Shown: piece by piece, positions 18,429 through 28,015 of the stretch
Position numbering within the stretch: position 1 is the stretch's first letter
Layout: every line of letters begins with the position of its first letter
From: Brevibacterium sp. 239c
GTDB lineage: Bacteria > Actinomycetota > Actinomycetes > Actinomycetales > Brevibacteriaceae
Length of the DNA: 64,000 bases
Direction of reading: 5' to 3'
Assembly (NCBI RefSeq): GCF_900169365.1
Contig: NZ_FXZH01000012.1
Location: forward strand, 62,001-126,000
The notes under the pieces: model-generated
What the model saw: the letters and a program-made list of their open reading frames with translations, nothing else
Databases searched by the model: none
What the model was told of the DNA's origin: nothing
Position numbers and translations under genes: made by a program

Positions 18429-19895
18429 ATGTCCTCCTCCTCTGTTACCTCCTCAATCGCCGAGACTCGAGCACCCAAACCGCAGAGTCTCCGTGCTGCC
18501 TGGCCCGCTCTTCTCGCCCTGTGCCTGACCATGCTCGTAGAGATGGTCGATAACTCGATTCTCAATGTCGCTCTGCCGACGATCGGGCGAGACCTCAATG
18601 CTTCTCCATCTGACCTGCAGTGGATCGTCGGTGCCTATTCGCTGACGTTCGGCGGACTGCTCATGGTCGGCGGGACAATGGGTGACAAGCTTGGTCGCCG
18701 CCGGACCCTCCTCTTCGGTCTCGCGCTCTTCGGCCTTGCCGGACTGTCGGTGCTGCTCGTCTCCACGCCCGCTCAGCTCATCGCGGTGCGGGCAGTGTCA
18801 GGAATCTTCGCAGCATTCATCGCCCCATTGACCATGTCGCTGGTATTTCGACTCTTCGACCGCGACGATCTGCGGACGAGGGCAATCGGCCTCATCGTGG
18901 TCGTCTCAATGATCGGCTTCGCGCTCGGTCCGACAATTGCCGGACTCGCGATCGCGAACTGGCCCTGGCAAGTACTCCTAGTGATCAACGCACCGGTCGC
19001 GCTCATCGCCTGGCTCGGCGTGCGGTTCGGCATCGCCAAGGATGACCCTGCTGACCGGCGCGCAGGTGATGCCGACGTCCCCGGCGGCATACTTTCTGTG
19101 GCCTCGCTGGGCTTTCTCCTCTACGGCTTCACCGCTGGGGTTGAAAACGGCTGGGGCGCACCGCTGACGATCATCATCTTCGCCGCCGGAGTGCTGTCCC
19201 TCATCGGCTTCATCTGGCGAGAGAAGTCGGCCAAGGACCCGATGCTCGATCTCAAACTGCTCGCACTGCCGACCGTGAGTGGTTCAGCGATCCTCCAGAC
19301 CGCGACAATGATCGCCATGGTGGGCGTCATGTTCGTCTCGACTCAGCTCTACCAGTTCGCCTGGGGATGGTCGGCGTTCCAGGCGGGGTTGGCGAACCTG
19401 CCATTCGTGGCAGGCATGCTGCTTGCCGGCCCGTTCGTTGATCGCGCTATGGCGCGCTTCGGTCACCGCAAGACCTCGATCGGCGGTATCGCACTCGTCC
19501 TCATCAGCCTCGTCGTCTGGATCTTCGCTCTCACGCACGGATTCATCTGGTGCGCGATCGGGATGCTCATCATGACCATGGGGATGCGGACGATCATGAC
19601 GACCGGTGCCGTCGCTCTCCTCGGTGCGCTTCCTGAGACGCACACGTCGATCGGATCGGCGCTCAATGACACAGCTCAGGAGCTCGGCAACGCCGTGGGC
19701 GTCGCGATCGTCGGCACGATCATGGCCACGGTTCTCGGCAGCACACTGCCGCAGGGTGCCTGGGATTCGGCAATGGTTGCGGGCTTCGTGCACTCACAGC
19801 AGATTTCGTTCACGGTCCTTGCCGGCATCGTGCTGGTGATGTCGATCTTCGGTATTCGCACCCTGACCGACTCGAAAGAGGTCGAGGAGCACTGA
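18429..19895 (+). CDS. MFS transporter, DHA2 (EmrB/QacA) drug efflux type
   Basis: 488-residue proton-driven exporter with about 14 transmembrane segments. Motifs: LDNSILNVALPTI-like VDNSILNVALPTIGRDLNAS in segment 1, LGRRRTLLFG after segment 2 (motif A) and GSALNDTAQELGNAVG in a late segment, all typical of DHA2 pumps. The ATG at 18429 follows GAAAGGA by 5 nt. It is divergent from the tetR gene with operator-like palindromes in between, so it is probably a regulated multidrug or toxic-compound pump. Substrate unknown. Confidence 0.92.
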   Translation: MSSSSVTSSIAETRAPKPQSLRAAWPALLALCLTMLVEMVDNSILNVALPTIGRDLNASPSDLQWIVGAYSLTFGGLLMVGGTMGDKLGRRRTLLFGLALFGLAGLSVLLVSTPAQLIAVRAVSGIFAAFIAPLTMSLVFRLFDRDDLRTRAIGLIVVVSMIGFALGPTIAGLAIANWPWQVLLVINAPVALIAWLGVRFGIAKDDPADRRAGDADVPGGILSVASLGFLLYGFTAGVENGWGAPLTIIIFAAGVLSLIGFIWREKSAKDPMLDLKLLALPTVSGSAILQTATMIAMVGVMFVSTQLYQFAWGWSAFQAGLANLPFVAGMLLAGPFVDRAMARFGHRKTSIGGIALVLISLVVWIFALTHGFIWCAIGMLIMTMGMRTIMTTGAVALLGALPETHTSIGSALNDTAQELGNAVGVAIVGTIMATVLGSTLPQGAWDSAMVAGFVHSQQISFTVLAGIVLVMSIFGIRTLTDSKEVEEH

Positions 19896-19940
19896 ACAGG
19901 TGCCCCGGTTCTGAAGGCGAGTCGACTCCGGAGAGTCGGC

Positions 19941-21671
19941 TCAGTCGATGAGTCGCAGCCCCCGGAAACGGTTGAGCGCTGCCGCGATCTCCTGTGCACG
20001 GGGGCGGGCGACATGCCCCGGATGATCGCGATTGCCGGTCAGACCGTCGACTCCCTGCGCATCAAGCATGTCCTCGACCTCGGCCAGAGCCTCAGTCAGT
20101 GAGGTCCGGTCGTCGAAGATCTCGGCCATATACTCAAGCGCCTCGGCGATGCCCGTCGTCTGCTGCGGGTCGACGAGCTGGGACACCGCGGTCAGTTCGA
20201 TGAAGGCCTTGCCGAACTGAACCTGACCGAGCCCTTTCGCCTTCGCCGACTTCGTCTTCGAGCTGGGACGCAGTGCCTTCGCCGTGGGGACTCGAGGCTG
20301 CGGAGTGGTGAACACTTCTCCTGTGTCATCGGCTGATTTCATACCCACGAGTTCGTGCGCCTTCTCGGTGACTTCCTGGGGCACGTAGGCGTCGAGGGCG
20401 ATGACATGGTCGGCGACCTCGAAGAATGCGCTCGATCCACCGGCGACCAGCACGGTGGAGACGCCTCGGTGGGTGAACAGCGGGCGGATGCGGTCGACGA
20501 AAGGGGTGATGGGTTCGCGGTCGGCGGGGATGAGTGCGCGCATTCGGTCGTCGCGGATCATGAAGTTCGTCGCCGAGGTGTCCTCGTCGATGAGCAGCGA
20601 ACGTGCACCGACTTCCACAGCTTCGACGAGGTTGGCTGCCTGTGACGTGGACCCGCTCGCGTTCGTCGTGGTGAAGGCTCTCGTGTCAGTGCCGGATGGC
20701 AGATTGTTGATGAAGGGCGAGATGTCGTCGCCGGTCACGGCGCGACCGTCCTCGGCCCGGATGGAGGTGGCACTGGGTTCCGTGATGACCCATTCCCGGC
20801 CGTCGCCTGCAATATGCGGGTAGACGCCGCGCTCGAGAGCGCGCAGAATCGTCGACTTGCCGTGATAGCCGCCGCCGACGATGACTGTGACACCACGAGG
20901 GATCGCCATGCCTGTGAGACTGCGTCCGCTCGAGAGTGTGACGGTGTGCTCGAGTGAACTCGGGCTGGCGAATGCCACAGCGTTCGACTCCATCGGCAGA
21001 TCCGAATCCCCGGATCGCCTCGGCAGGATCGCACCGTTGCCGACGAACGCGAGAAGACCTGCCTCGCCGAGGTGGTTCTGCAGTTCCAGCTGATCCCTGT
21101 GGAGCTGGACATGTTCGCGCAGATTTTCGCCGGCCTGGCTGCCGTTGACCTGACCGGGCCGACCGCTGTTGGCCTTATCGACCTGGGGCAGATTGGCATG
21201 GACGAACATGGCCTCAGCGAGTTCAGGGAGATCGCGAGTGAGGATGTCCGCGGCCTGGTGGCCCAAGATACGTCTGCCGCGAGCCGGAAGATTGACGAGC
21301 AGACGTGCCTCGAAGCCTTCGTCATCGATGACGACATTGGTGCGCTCAAGCACCTCTTGTCCCGGGCGTCCGAGGATGATCGAGCGCCGATCGTTGCGGT
21401 GCAGGAACGAATCGCCGACGCGGAAGAGGAAGTCGGCGGCCGCGATGCGATCTGCGCGTTCGCTGGTGATGTCAGTGGGGAACCCCGCCTCGGCGCGGTC
21501 GATCCTGACCCGGACCTTCGACGGGGAGGCGAAAGGGTCGACCTGAACCCGGTCGATGAACACGGTGACCGGCCCGAACTCGTAGCTGCCACGGATCTGC
21601 TTGTAGTTTCCGTAGCTGCGACCATCGAGGCTGTGCAGGGTGGAGGCGAGATTCGATCGTTGGGAGTTCAT
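19941..21671 (-). CDS. ABC-class ATPase (COG3044-type), standalone
   Basis: 576-residue soluble ATPase of the predicted ABC-class family (DUF2791-like). Walker A is GGGYHGKST at residues 266-274, Walker B is LLIDEDTS at 359-366, and a signature-like stretch ASGSTSQAANLVEAVE lies at about 338-353. The N-terminal 240 residues form the family-specific domain (SLDGRSYGNYKQIRGSY). No membrane partner and no second ATPase domain. Function of the family is not established as far as I know. It is monocistronic, minus strand, between the MFS gene and an amidohydrolase. Confidence 0.88.
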   Translation of the reverse strand: MNSQRSNLASTLHSLDGRSYGNYKQIRGSYEFGPVTVFIDRVQVDPFASPSKVRVRIDRAEAGFPTDITSERADRIAAADFLFRVGDSFLHRNDRRSIILGRPGQEVLERTNVVIDDEGFEARLLVNLPARGRRILGHQAADILTRDLPELAEAMFVHANLPQVDKANSGRPGQVNGSQAGENLREHVQLHRDQLELQNHLGEAGLLAFVGNGAILPRRSGDSDLPMESNAVAFASPSSLEHTVTLSSGRSLTGMAIPRGVTVIVGGGYHGKSTILRALERGVYPHIAGDGREWVITEPSATSIRAEDGRAVTGDDISPFINNLPSGTDTRAFTTTNASGSTSQAANLVEAVEVGARSLLIDEDTSATNFMIRDDRMRALIPADREPITPFVDRIRPLFTHRGVSTVLVAGGSSAFFEVADHVIALDAYVPQEVTEKAHELVGMKSADDTGEVFTTPQPRVPTAKALRPSSKTKSAKAKGLGQVQFGKAFIELTAVSQLVDPQQTTGIAEALEYMAEIFDDRTSLTEALAEVEDMLDAQGVDGLTGNRDHPGHVARPRAQEIAAALNRFRGLRLID

Positions 21672-21719
21672 CCGTGGAATGCTACTTGATCGAGGTCAAC
21701 AGAGGCCAAGGCTGTGGGA

Positions 21720-22490
21720 TCAGTCGCGCGTGCGTCCCAGATAGAATTCCGCGGCGTTGTCCCAGCACGCGGCGGTGAGTTCCTCCGGTGACAGAGCGTC
21801 ACGGATTATGTCGAAATCTGAGTTCTCGAACGCTCGAGGAGCTCTGGTCGATGGCAGGTCCGTACCGATCATGAGCGCCGAGGGGTCGACGTCGACGATG
21901 GCTCGCATCGTGGCGGCAGGATCGAGTTCGACACGGCCGAAACCTGTCGCCTTCACCTTGACGCCTCGTTCGACCAGGCGCAGAAGGGCCGGCAGTCCGT
22001 CGCGGTGCATGCCGAAATGATCGATGCTCACCGCGGGCAGTCCGGCGATGCGCTCACCCAAGTCCTCGTCGATGCTGCGGGCATCGATGTAAAGCTCCGA
22101 GTGCCACCCGACGAGGTTATGGACCCGACGAGCCATATACTCCATGTCGTCCAAGACTGCGGAGCCTCCTCGGGCGACGTTGAAGCGCAGAGCTTTTATA
22201 CCGTCGCGGTCGAGTTCGAGGATGCGTTCGTCGCATGTGTCGGTGGGAAGCTGGGTCACGCCGACGAAGTCGGGACCAAGAATGCTCAGGGCATCGACAA
22301 GATAGCACTGGTCGAACCCTTGGAATGACCCGGCGACCACTGCTCCGCCGGCAATGCCCAGGCCGCTGATGCGCATGAGATAGTCCTCGACCGTGAAGGG
22401 GCCCGGCAGGTATCCGTTGTTCTCGACGAGAGGATGTTTCGGATCGATGATGTGCAGGTGCGCGTCGAAGACCGGAGTCGGAGAATTCAT
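21720..22490 (-). CDS. Amidohydrolase-family (TIM-barrel) protein
   Basis: 256-residue member of the amidohydrolase_2/COG3618 group of metal-dependent hydrolases. The N-terminal DAHLHIIDP carries the HxH metal motif. IDHFGMH supplies a further His, and MIGTDLPSTRAP the Asp typical of the last barrel strand. Relatives include lactonases and decarboxylases, so the substrate is open. It lies 49 bp upstream (in transcription order) of the ABC-class ATPase, so the two may be co-transcribed. Confidence 0.88.
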   Translation of the reverse strand: MNSPTPVFDAHLHIIDPKHPLVENNGYLPGPFTVEDYLMRISGLGIAGGAVVAGSFQGFDQCYLVDALSILGPDFVGVTQLPTDTCDERILELDRDGIKALRFNVARGGSAVLDDMEYMARRVHNLVGWHSELYIDARSIDEDLGERIAGLPAVSIDHFGMHRDGLPALLRLVERGVKVKATGFGRVELDPAATMRAIVDVDPSALMIGTDLPSTRAPRAFENSDFDIIRDALSPEELTAACWDNAAEFYLGRTRD

Positions 22491-22851
22491 GGCTCCAATT
22501 TACCCTCGTTTCCAGCAAGTCATGTTTCATCTCAAAGGGTGGCCACAGGGGCCCCGAGGGGCACGCTTCAACTGTTGTTCGCCAGCGTCCTGTAACCGGG
22601 CGGCGCTGATCCTGTAGCCGCGCGGCGCTGTGTCGGTAGCGGAACGGCGTCGAGCCGACCGCCTAGAAGGAAGCAGGCTGGACGCAGCCAGCAGCTGGGC
22701 GTCGGTGGCTTCCGGCGGCTGCGTCAGATTGCGGAACAGTACACAGGTTGCAACCCGTGTACTGTTCCGCAACTTGGTTACATGACGAGTGCTGGTGTCA
22801 ACACGATGGACCAAGCCGAGTGGGGCCAAACCGCTGGAACAGTTCCAGCGC
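22491..22851. other. 361-bp intergenic region with a long palindrome
   Basis: Between the amidohydrolase start and the M18 peptidase stop, both minus strand. No gene supported. It contains a 44-bp near-perfect palindrome (22729-22772) and GC-rich short repeats around 22598-22660 (variants of GCGCGGCGCTG). Confidence 0.7.
22729..22772. repeat. 44-bp palindrome without loop
   Basis: The left arm 22729-22750 (starting TTGCGGAACAGTACAC) and right arm 22751-22772 are reverse complements at 21 of 22 positions, with no spacer. It could be an operator for a dimeric regulator, a cruciform-forming site or a terminator for the M18 gene, although no U-tract is present. Confidence 0.85.
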
Positions 22852-24189
22852 TCACCCCTGCAGGAACGCCTTCGCCGCCGCTCCCAGCGCCACCACATCA
22901 TCGATGGCGACCATTTCGCGAGCCGAGTGCATCGAATACAGTGCCGGGCCCACATCGACGGTGGTCATACCCAGGCGGGTCGCGGTCAGGGGGCCGATCG
23001 TCGACCCGCAGGGCATCGCGTTGTTCGACACGAAGTTCTGGTACTCCACACCGGCCGCCGCGCACGCCTGCGACCAGGCGGCCGTGCCCACAGCGTCAGT
23101 GGCATAGCGCTGCTGAGCATTGAGTTTCAGCAGCGGACCGCCGCCGAGGTGGGGGCGAACATGAGGATCATGACGCTCCGGATAGTTCGGGTGGGCGGCA
23201 TGACCTGCGTCGGAGGATACGCAGATCGACGAAGCCAGCGACGCCAAATAGTCACTGCGCGTTGATTCCGGGAACAAGGAAGCGATGATGCGTTCGGTGA
23301 CGTCGGCGAGGAAAGGCCCACATGCACCGGAGCGTGAGTTCGACCCGATCTCCTCGTGGTCGAATCCGGCGAAGAGCGCGACGGAATCCAGCGCCGCCGC
23401 ATCGACTTCCACTAAGGCGCTGATACCGGCGTGGACAGACAACAGGTTATCCAACCTCGGTGCGGCAAAGAATTCTTCCCGGGCACCGAAGAGCCCGGGG
23501 GACTGAACCGGGATCGTGTAGACGTCGTGTCCCACGACCTGCTCAGGATCGACCTCGGCGGAGGCGGCGAGGATCTCGATGACATCGGCTTCAGCCAGAT
23601 CCGCGAGGCCGATGATCGGAGTGGTGTGACGTTGCTTGTCCAGCGTCAGACCATCATTGACCTGGCGATCGAGGTGGATGGCCAGTTGCGGGATCCGTGC
23701 GATGGGCGGAGTCTGTGCGAGGACGACGGAACCGTCGGCGAGGCTGAGCTGCCCGGCCAGCGCCAGTTCCCGATCGAGCCACGAATTGAGCAGTGGTCCG
23801 CCGTAGATTTCGACGCCGATCTGACGAGTTCCTTCGGCAGTGAATTCCTCGCCCGGTTTGAGCTTGAAGGCTGGGGAATCCGTGTGAGAACCGAACACGC
23901 GAAAACCTGGAATCGTAGCCGACGACCCACCCGAATCAGCACCGGAGACATCAGCTTTGCTCGCTGGAGTTCGCCATGCAATGATTGCGCCGTCGCGGAT
24001 GACGTAATAGCCCTGGCCGGGCTCGAGTTCCCAAATCTTGCGCTCTTTGAGTCGGCGGAAACCAGTGGACTCCAATCGTGCGGCCGCCGTCGCGGTGGCA
24101 TGATAGGAGCTGGGAGAAGAACTGATGAAGTCCGTCAGATCGGCTGCGACCTGGGTTTTCGTACGTGGTGTCACGGGCGATGTGCTCAT
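22852..24189 (-). CDS. M18-family aminopeptidase
   Basis: Zinc aminopeptidase of the M18 family (aspartyl aminopeptidase-like), cytoplasmic, about 445 residues. Visible: FISSSPSSYHATATAAARL at the N-terminus, the metal motif FGSHTDSPAFKLKP, LDRELALAGQL, FDHEEIGS (catalytic Glu pair), and a C-terminal STIGPLTATRLG and YSMHSAREM. The start may be the ATG at 24189 or one two codons earlier at 24195. A short Ser/Gly/Ala insert (SKADVSGADSGGSSAT) lies near residue 85. It would release N-terminal residues from peptides; exact specificity cannot be read here. Confidence 0.93.
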   Translation of the reverse strand: MSTSPVTPRTKTQVAADLTDFISSSPSSYHATATAAARLESTGFRRLKERKIWELEPGQGYYVIRDGAIIAWRTPASKADVSGADSGGSSATIPGFRVFGSHTDSPAFKLKPGEEFTAEGTRQIGVEIYGGPLLNSWLDRELALAGQLSLADGSVVLAQTPPIARIPQLAIHLDRQVNDGLTLDKQRHTTPIIGLADLAEADVIEILAASAEVDPEQVVGHDVYTIPVQSPGLFGAREEFFAAPRLDNLLSVHAGISALVEVDAAALDSVALFAGFDHEEIGSNSRSGACGPFLADVTERIIASLFPESTRSDYLASLASSICVSSDAGHAAHPNYPERHDPHVRPHLGGGPLLKLNAQQRYATDAVGTAAWSQACAAAGVEYQNFVSNNAMPCGSTIGPLTATRLGMTTVDVGPALYSMHSAREMVAIDDVVALGAAAKAFLQG

Positions 24190-24370
24190 TTCCACAGCCT
24201 ATCGTTTGCGGTAGCTTTGGCTACAAGGGCATTGGTCTTCGAGTCCGCGTCGAGACGACGGAGGGTAAGAATCCAGTGCCACAGGAGCCATCGGCCGCTC
24301 GGGCTTCATCGCCCATCGCCCGAGTACCAGCGCCGAGGAGCAACGCAATGCAATGCAAGGAGTGTGCGAC

Positions 24371-25882
24371 GTGAACCAGTTCGTGACCGAATGGAACACA
24401 TGGCGGGATTCTAGGAACTCGGCACTGGCGACTCCCTTCGGCTGGCTTAGCGTGTCCGGCCTGCATTGGCTCGACGAGACCACGACCTGGCCGGACGCAC
24501 CCGGCACCTTCACCGTCGACGATGGCTGGGTCAGCGTGGCACTGGAACCTGGGACCAAGGCCGGTCCTGCTGCCGCGACCTTCGACCTCATGAGTAAGTC
24601 CGCCGAGGCGGGCCCGAGCACCAACGACGCGTCCCCTTCCAGCTCGGCATCGGTACCGAGCGACACCACGATTCTGCCGAAGATCCCAGAGATCTCAGGA
24701 CCTGAAGTGCGGGTCGAGGAGAATGGATTCAGCGCGAAGCTGCCCACCGGAGGATCCCTTCAGTGGTTCACTGTCGGCAATGTGCTCTACGAACTCATCG
24801 ACCGGGCAGGTCGCATCGGAATCCGCGTCCGGGATTCCAAGTCGCCGCTGCTGGGCAAATTCTTCGAAGTTCCGGTCTTCGATCCGGACCCCAGCTTCGT
24901 GTTCTTAGCGAAGTTCACTCCCTTTGAGACGCCTGAAGTGCACAAGATCAACACAGCGCAGGATGGCCTCAACGTTGAGACCCCGGCCGTGGGAGTAGTT
25001 TCCTTCACGAGCGAAGCCGGCGAGGTGAAGCTTCTGGCCACAGGCAACCCCGCCAGCGGGCTGCAGCTGGACTTCCACGACTCCACGAATGGCGTGACCA
25101 CCCCGGCGTGGAGAACCCTCGACTTGGGCGTCCCGAATCATGACGGTTCACTCGTCGTCGACTTCAACCGAGCCGTGAACTACCCGTTCGCGTTCACCGC
25201 CTTCGCCACCTGCCCCGCACCGATTGAGGGCAATGTCGTTCCCTTCGAAGTCACCGCGGGAGAGCGCACCCCGCCGTTCTACTTCTCGGAAGCCGGCATC
25301 AATGTGCCGTTCCTCTTCTACGTGTGGTGGGACGAAGAAAGCGCGAAGGTGACCCGGCCGTGGTACGCCCGCTTCGGACTCGATATCACAATGCACAACC
25401 CGAACCACGACGACATCGCACAATCGCTGGTCGGCTTCGACGGCGTCGCCATGTCCGGAGGCGACGTCACCCCACTGACGCGCAAGGCGAGGTCACGGAT
25501 GGTCAAGGTCGCGACCGAAGCCCTGACCTCTCGGATCCCCGTCATCGGCATCGGCGCCTACGCCGAATTCGTCATCCGAGCACAGCGTGAACTGCACGAA
25601 TCCCAGGGATACGTCGACAACATCGAGGAAGAGTACGCGGGCACCGAAGGCAAACTGCTCATCGTGATGAACAACGAGTTAGCGCCGAAGAATGTCGGAT
25701 TCGACGTCGTGCATACCGATGTCAGCGGACTTCTCTACGTCGAGATGCCCTACGACATCCCGCTGGAATCGGACTTCCATGAGCTCGACGAGTTTGAGGC
25801 CGCGATGTACGCAGATGCCCCGATCAAGAGCTGGGAAGAGTTCGACTATCGCATGGTCTGCCTCATCCGCCAGCACCGCTGA
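24371..25882 (+). CDS. DUF1684 protein with unusual C-terminal extension
   Basis: 503 residues. The N-terminal half is DUF1684: a start like EWNTWRDSRNSALATPFGWL, SVSGLHWLDE, and NYPFAFTAFATCPAPIEGN. DUF1684 proteins are usually about 200-300 residues. Here about 220 extra residues follow (YVWWDEESAKVTRPWYARFG to the end), with no signature I recognise; they are acidic, soluble and rich in Val/Ile strands. A Ser/Ala-rich insert sits near residue 85. The GTG at 24371 follows AAGGAG by 7 nt; an in-frame start at 24353 precedes that site. Divergent from the M18 gene. Function unknown. Confidence 0.85.
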   Translation: MNQFVTEWNTWRDSRNSALATPFGWLSVSGLHWLDETTTWPDAPGTFTVDDGWVSVALEPGTKAGPAAATFDLMSKSAEAGPSTNDASPSSSASVPSDTTILPKIPEISGPEVRVEENGFSAKLPTGGSLQWFTVGNVLYELIDRAGRIGIRVRDSKSPLLGKFFEVPVFDPDPSFVFLAKFTPFETPEVHKINTAQDGLNVETPAVGVVSFTSEAGEVKLLATGNPASGLQLDFHDSTNGVTTPAWRTLDLGVPNHDGSLVVDFNRAVNYPFAFTAFATCPAPIEGNVVPFEVTAGERTPPFYFSEAGINVPFLFYVWWDEESAKVTRPWYARFGLDITMHNPNHDDIAQSLVGFDGVAMSGGDVTPLTRKARSRMVKVATEALTSRIPVIGIGAYAEFVIRAQRELHESQGYVDNIEEEYAGTEGKLLIVMNNELAPKNVGFDVVHTDVSGLLYVEMPYDIPLESDFHELDEFEAAMYADAPIKSWEEFDYRMVCLIRQHR

Positions 25883-25962
25883 GCAACCCCGCTGTGGAGT
25901 GGTCCACTAAAGGTTGCCCAGCGCCCGGAGGGTTGCCGGGAGGAAGCCTGCCTAAACAGCGC

Positions 25963-27909
25963 CTACCAGATGGTGACGCGCTCTTCAGGAGCTAGGTACA
26001 TGCCGTCGGTTTCACCCACGCCGTAGGTGTCGTGGAAGGCGGTCATGTTCTTCACGACCTGATTGCAGCGGAACTCCTCCGGTGCGTGCGGGTCGATGCT
26101 CAGCCGTCGCACGCGCTCTTCGGTGCGCATCTTCGCCCGCCAGGCCTTCGCCCAGGCTTCGAAGAACGTTGCAGCCTCGTCGGACGTCGGCTCACGTTCC
26201 AGCTCCAGCTCAAGAGCCTTCCAGCCGATGGACAGTCCGCCCAGGTCACCGATGTTCTCACCCACGGTCAGCGCACCGTTGACGTGCTGTGATGAATCCA
26301 GACCTGCCGGTACCAGCGCCTCGTACTGAGCAATGAGGGCATTGGTGCGCTCCTCGAAGCGCTCCCGGTCCTCGGCCGTCCACCAATCGACGAGGTTGCC
26401 GTCGCCGTCATAGCGTGAACCCTGGTCATCGAATCCGTGGCCGATCTCGTGGCCGATGACCGCGCCGATGGCACCGAAGTTCGCTGCCACATCACCGGAG
26501 GCATCGAAGAACGGGGGCTGCAGGATCGCGGCTGGGAAGACGATCTCGTTCATCACCGGGTGGTAGTAGGCGTTGACGGTCTGCGGCGTCATCAGCCATT
26601 CGGTGCGGTCGATCTCCTTGCCGATGCGCTTGATCTGGCGCGCATGCTCGGCGCGGGCGCAGCGGCGGACGTTGCCCACCAGGTCAGAGGAGTCGATCGC
26701 GGCCGGATACTCGCGCCACACCTCGGGGTAACCGACCTTCGGTGTGAACTTCGAGAGCTTGACCAGGGCCTTCTTCTTCGTCTCTTCGCTCATCCAGTCG
26801 AGCTCGTTGATCGATTTGTCGTAGGCCCTGATGAGCATCGCCACGAGGTGGTCGATCGCCGCTTTGGCCTCCGGCGGGAACTCGGCCGCGACGTAGAGTT
26901 TGCCCACAGCCTCGCCGAGGAGACCCTGCACCAGTCCGACACCGCGCTTCCAGCGTTCCCGCAGGGCCGGGGTGCCCGAGAGGGTGCGGGCGTTGAAGTC
27001 GAAGTTCTCCTCGACGATCTCATCGGTCAGCAGTGCGGCGTTGGCGGAGAGGACGGAGAAGCGCAACCAGGTCTTGATCGTCTCGATGTCGGTCTGGTCC
27101 CACACCTCGGCCATGCCGGTGACGAAGGAGGGCTGGCCGATGACCACGTAGCTCAGTTCCTCATCGACGTCGGCGGCCAGTGCCGCGAACCAGGAGTCGA
27201 AGTCGAAGCCGGGACCCAGTTCGCGCAGTTCGTCGAGGCTGACCTTGTTGTAGGTCTTCTCTGCGTCACGGCAGGCGACCCGGTCCCAGTGGTGGCGGGC
27301 CAGGGAGGTTTCGAACGCCATCACCTTGGCGGCCACCTCGGCGTCGGAGACGTTGCTCTTGGCACCGATCCCACCGAGGGCGGACATCTTCTTCACATGA
27401 TCGACGAACTTCACACGCACCTCGGCGTGGTCGTCGTTGAAGTAGTAGTCCTCGTCGGGCAGGGAGATGCCTCCCTGGTGGAGGTAGAGGGCGTAGATGT
27501 CGGAGTCCTTCGCATCGGCGGTGACGCCGCCGTCGAGGACCCCGCCGATGCCTTCCACTTCGAGGCGACCCAGCAGATTTGCCAGTTCGGACTTGTCCTC
27601 AGCGGCGTCGATGGCGGCGAAGGAGGAGCGAAGAGGGGTCACGCCCAGCGAGTTGATCTGGTCGAGGTCCATGAACGAGGAGTACACGTCGGCGACCTTC
27701 TGGCCTTCGCTGCCCGGCTCCTGCGGGGCGTCGGAGACGGCGGTTATGATGTCGCGGACCTTGGTCTCAGCTGTGTCGAAGAGTTCGCGCATGGCGCCGT
27801 CGCCGGCACGGTCGTCGGGGATGGTGAACGAGTCGATCCACTCGCCGTTGATGTGGCGGAACAGATCGTCCTGAGGGCGCGCCGAAGCGGTCGGTGTTTC
27901 AGAAGTCAT
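25963..27909 (-). CDS. M13-family metallopeptidase (PepO/neprilysin-like)
   Basis: 648-residue zinc endopeptidase, full length for bacterial M13. HEIGH at residues 487-491 (VIGHEIGHGFDDQGS) holds the two zinc histidines and catalytic Glu. NAYYHPVMNEIVFPAAILQPPFF is the substrate-binding NAYY block, and ENIGDLGG supplies the third zinc ligand. The N-terminus has no signal peptide (MTSETPTASARPQDDLFRHI), so it is probably cytoplasmic and cleaves oligopeptides. No adjacent regulator. The downstream region contains no clear terminator. Confidence 0.95.
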   Translation of the reverse strand: MTSETPTASARPQDDLFRHINGEWIDSFTIPDDRAGDGAMRELFDTAETKVRDIITAVSDAPQEPGSEGQKVADVYSSFMDLDQINSLGVTPLRSSFAAIDAAEDKSELANLLGRLEVEGIGGVLDGGVTADAKDSDIYALYLHQGGISLPDEDYYFNDDHAEVRVKFVDHVKKMSALGGIGAKSNVSDAEVAAKVMAFETSLARHHWDRVACRDAEKTYNKVSLDELRELGPGFDFDSWFAALAADVDEELSYVVIGQPSFVTGMAEVWDQTDIETIKTWLRFSVLSANAALLTDEIVEENFDFNARTLSGTPALRERWKRGVGLVQGLLGEAVGKLYVAAEFPPEAKAAIDHLVAMLIRAYDKSINELDWMSEETKKKALVKLSKFTPKVGYPEVWREYPAAIDSSDLVGNVRRCARAEHARQIKRIGKEIDRTEWLMTPQTVNAYYHPVMNEIVFPAAILQPPFFDASGDVAANFGAIGAVIGHEIGHGFDDQGSRYDGDGNLVDWWTAEDRERFEERTNALIAQYEALVPAGLDSSQHVNGALTVGENIGDLGGLSIGWKALELELEREPTSDEAATFFEAWAKAWRAKMRTEERVRRLSIDPHAPEEFRCNQVVKNMTAFHDTYGVGETDGMYLAPEERVTIW

Positions 27910-28015
27910 GGTGCAACAGTATCGTGATCAGTAGGCAGAACGGTCAGAAGTTACCGGTGCGGATGCGCCGGTGTCTCGCAGCCGTTGCGGGTATCGGATC
28001 GATCAGGAGAATCGT

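Noticed and set aside
22598..22660. Regulatory RNA in the GC-rich short repeats upstream of the 44-bp palindrome
   Set aside because: Repeats are irregular and short; no promoter or terminator pair supports a transcript.
26437..27927. 496-codon plus-strand frame antisense to the M13 peptidase gene
   Set aside because: Shadow frame rich in Asp/Gly/Val/His with no domain; the M13 protein on the other strand has all catalytic motifs.
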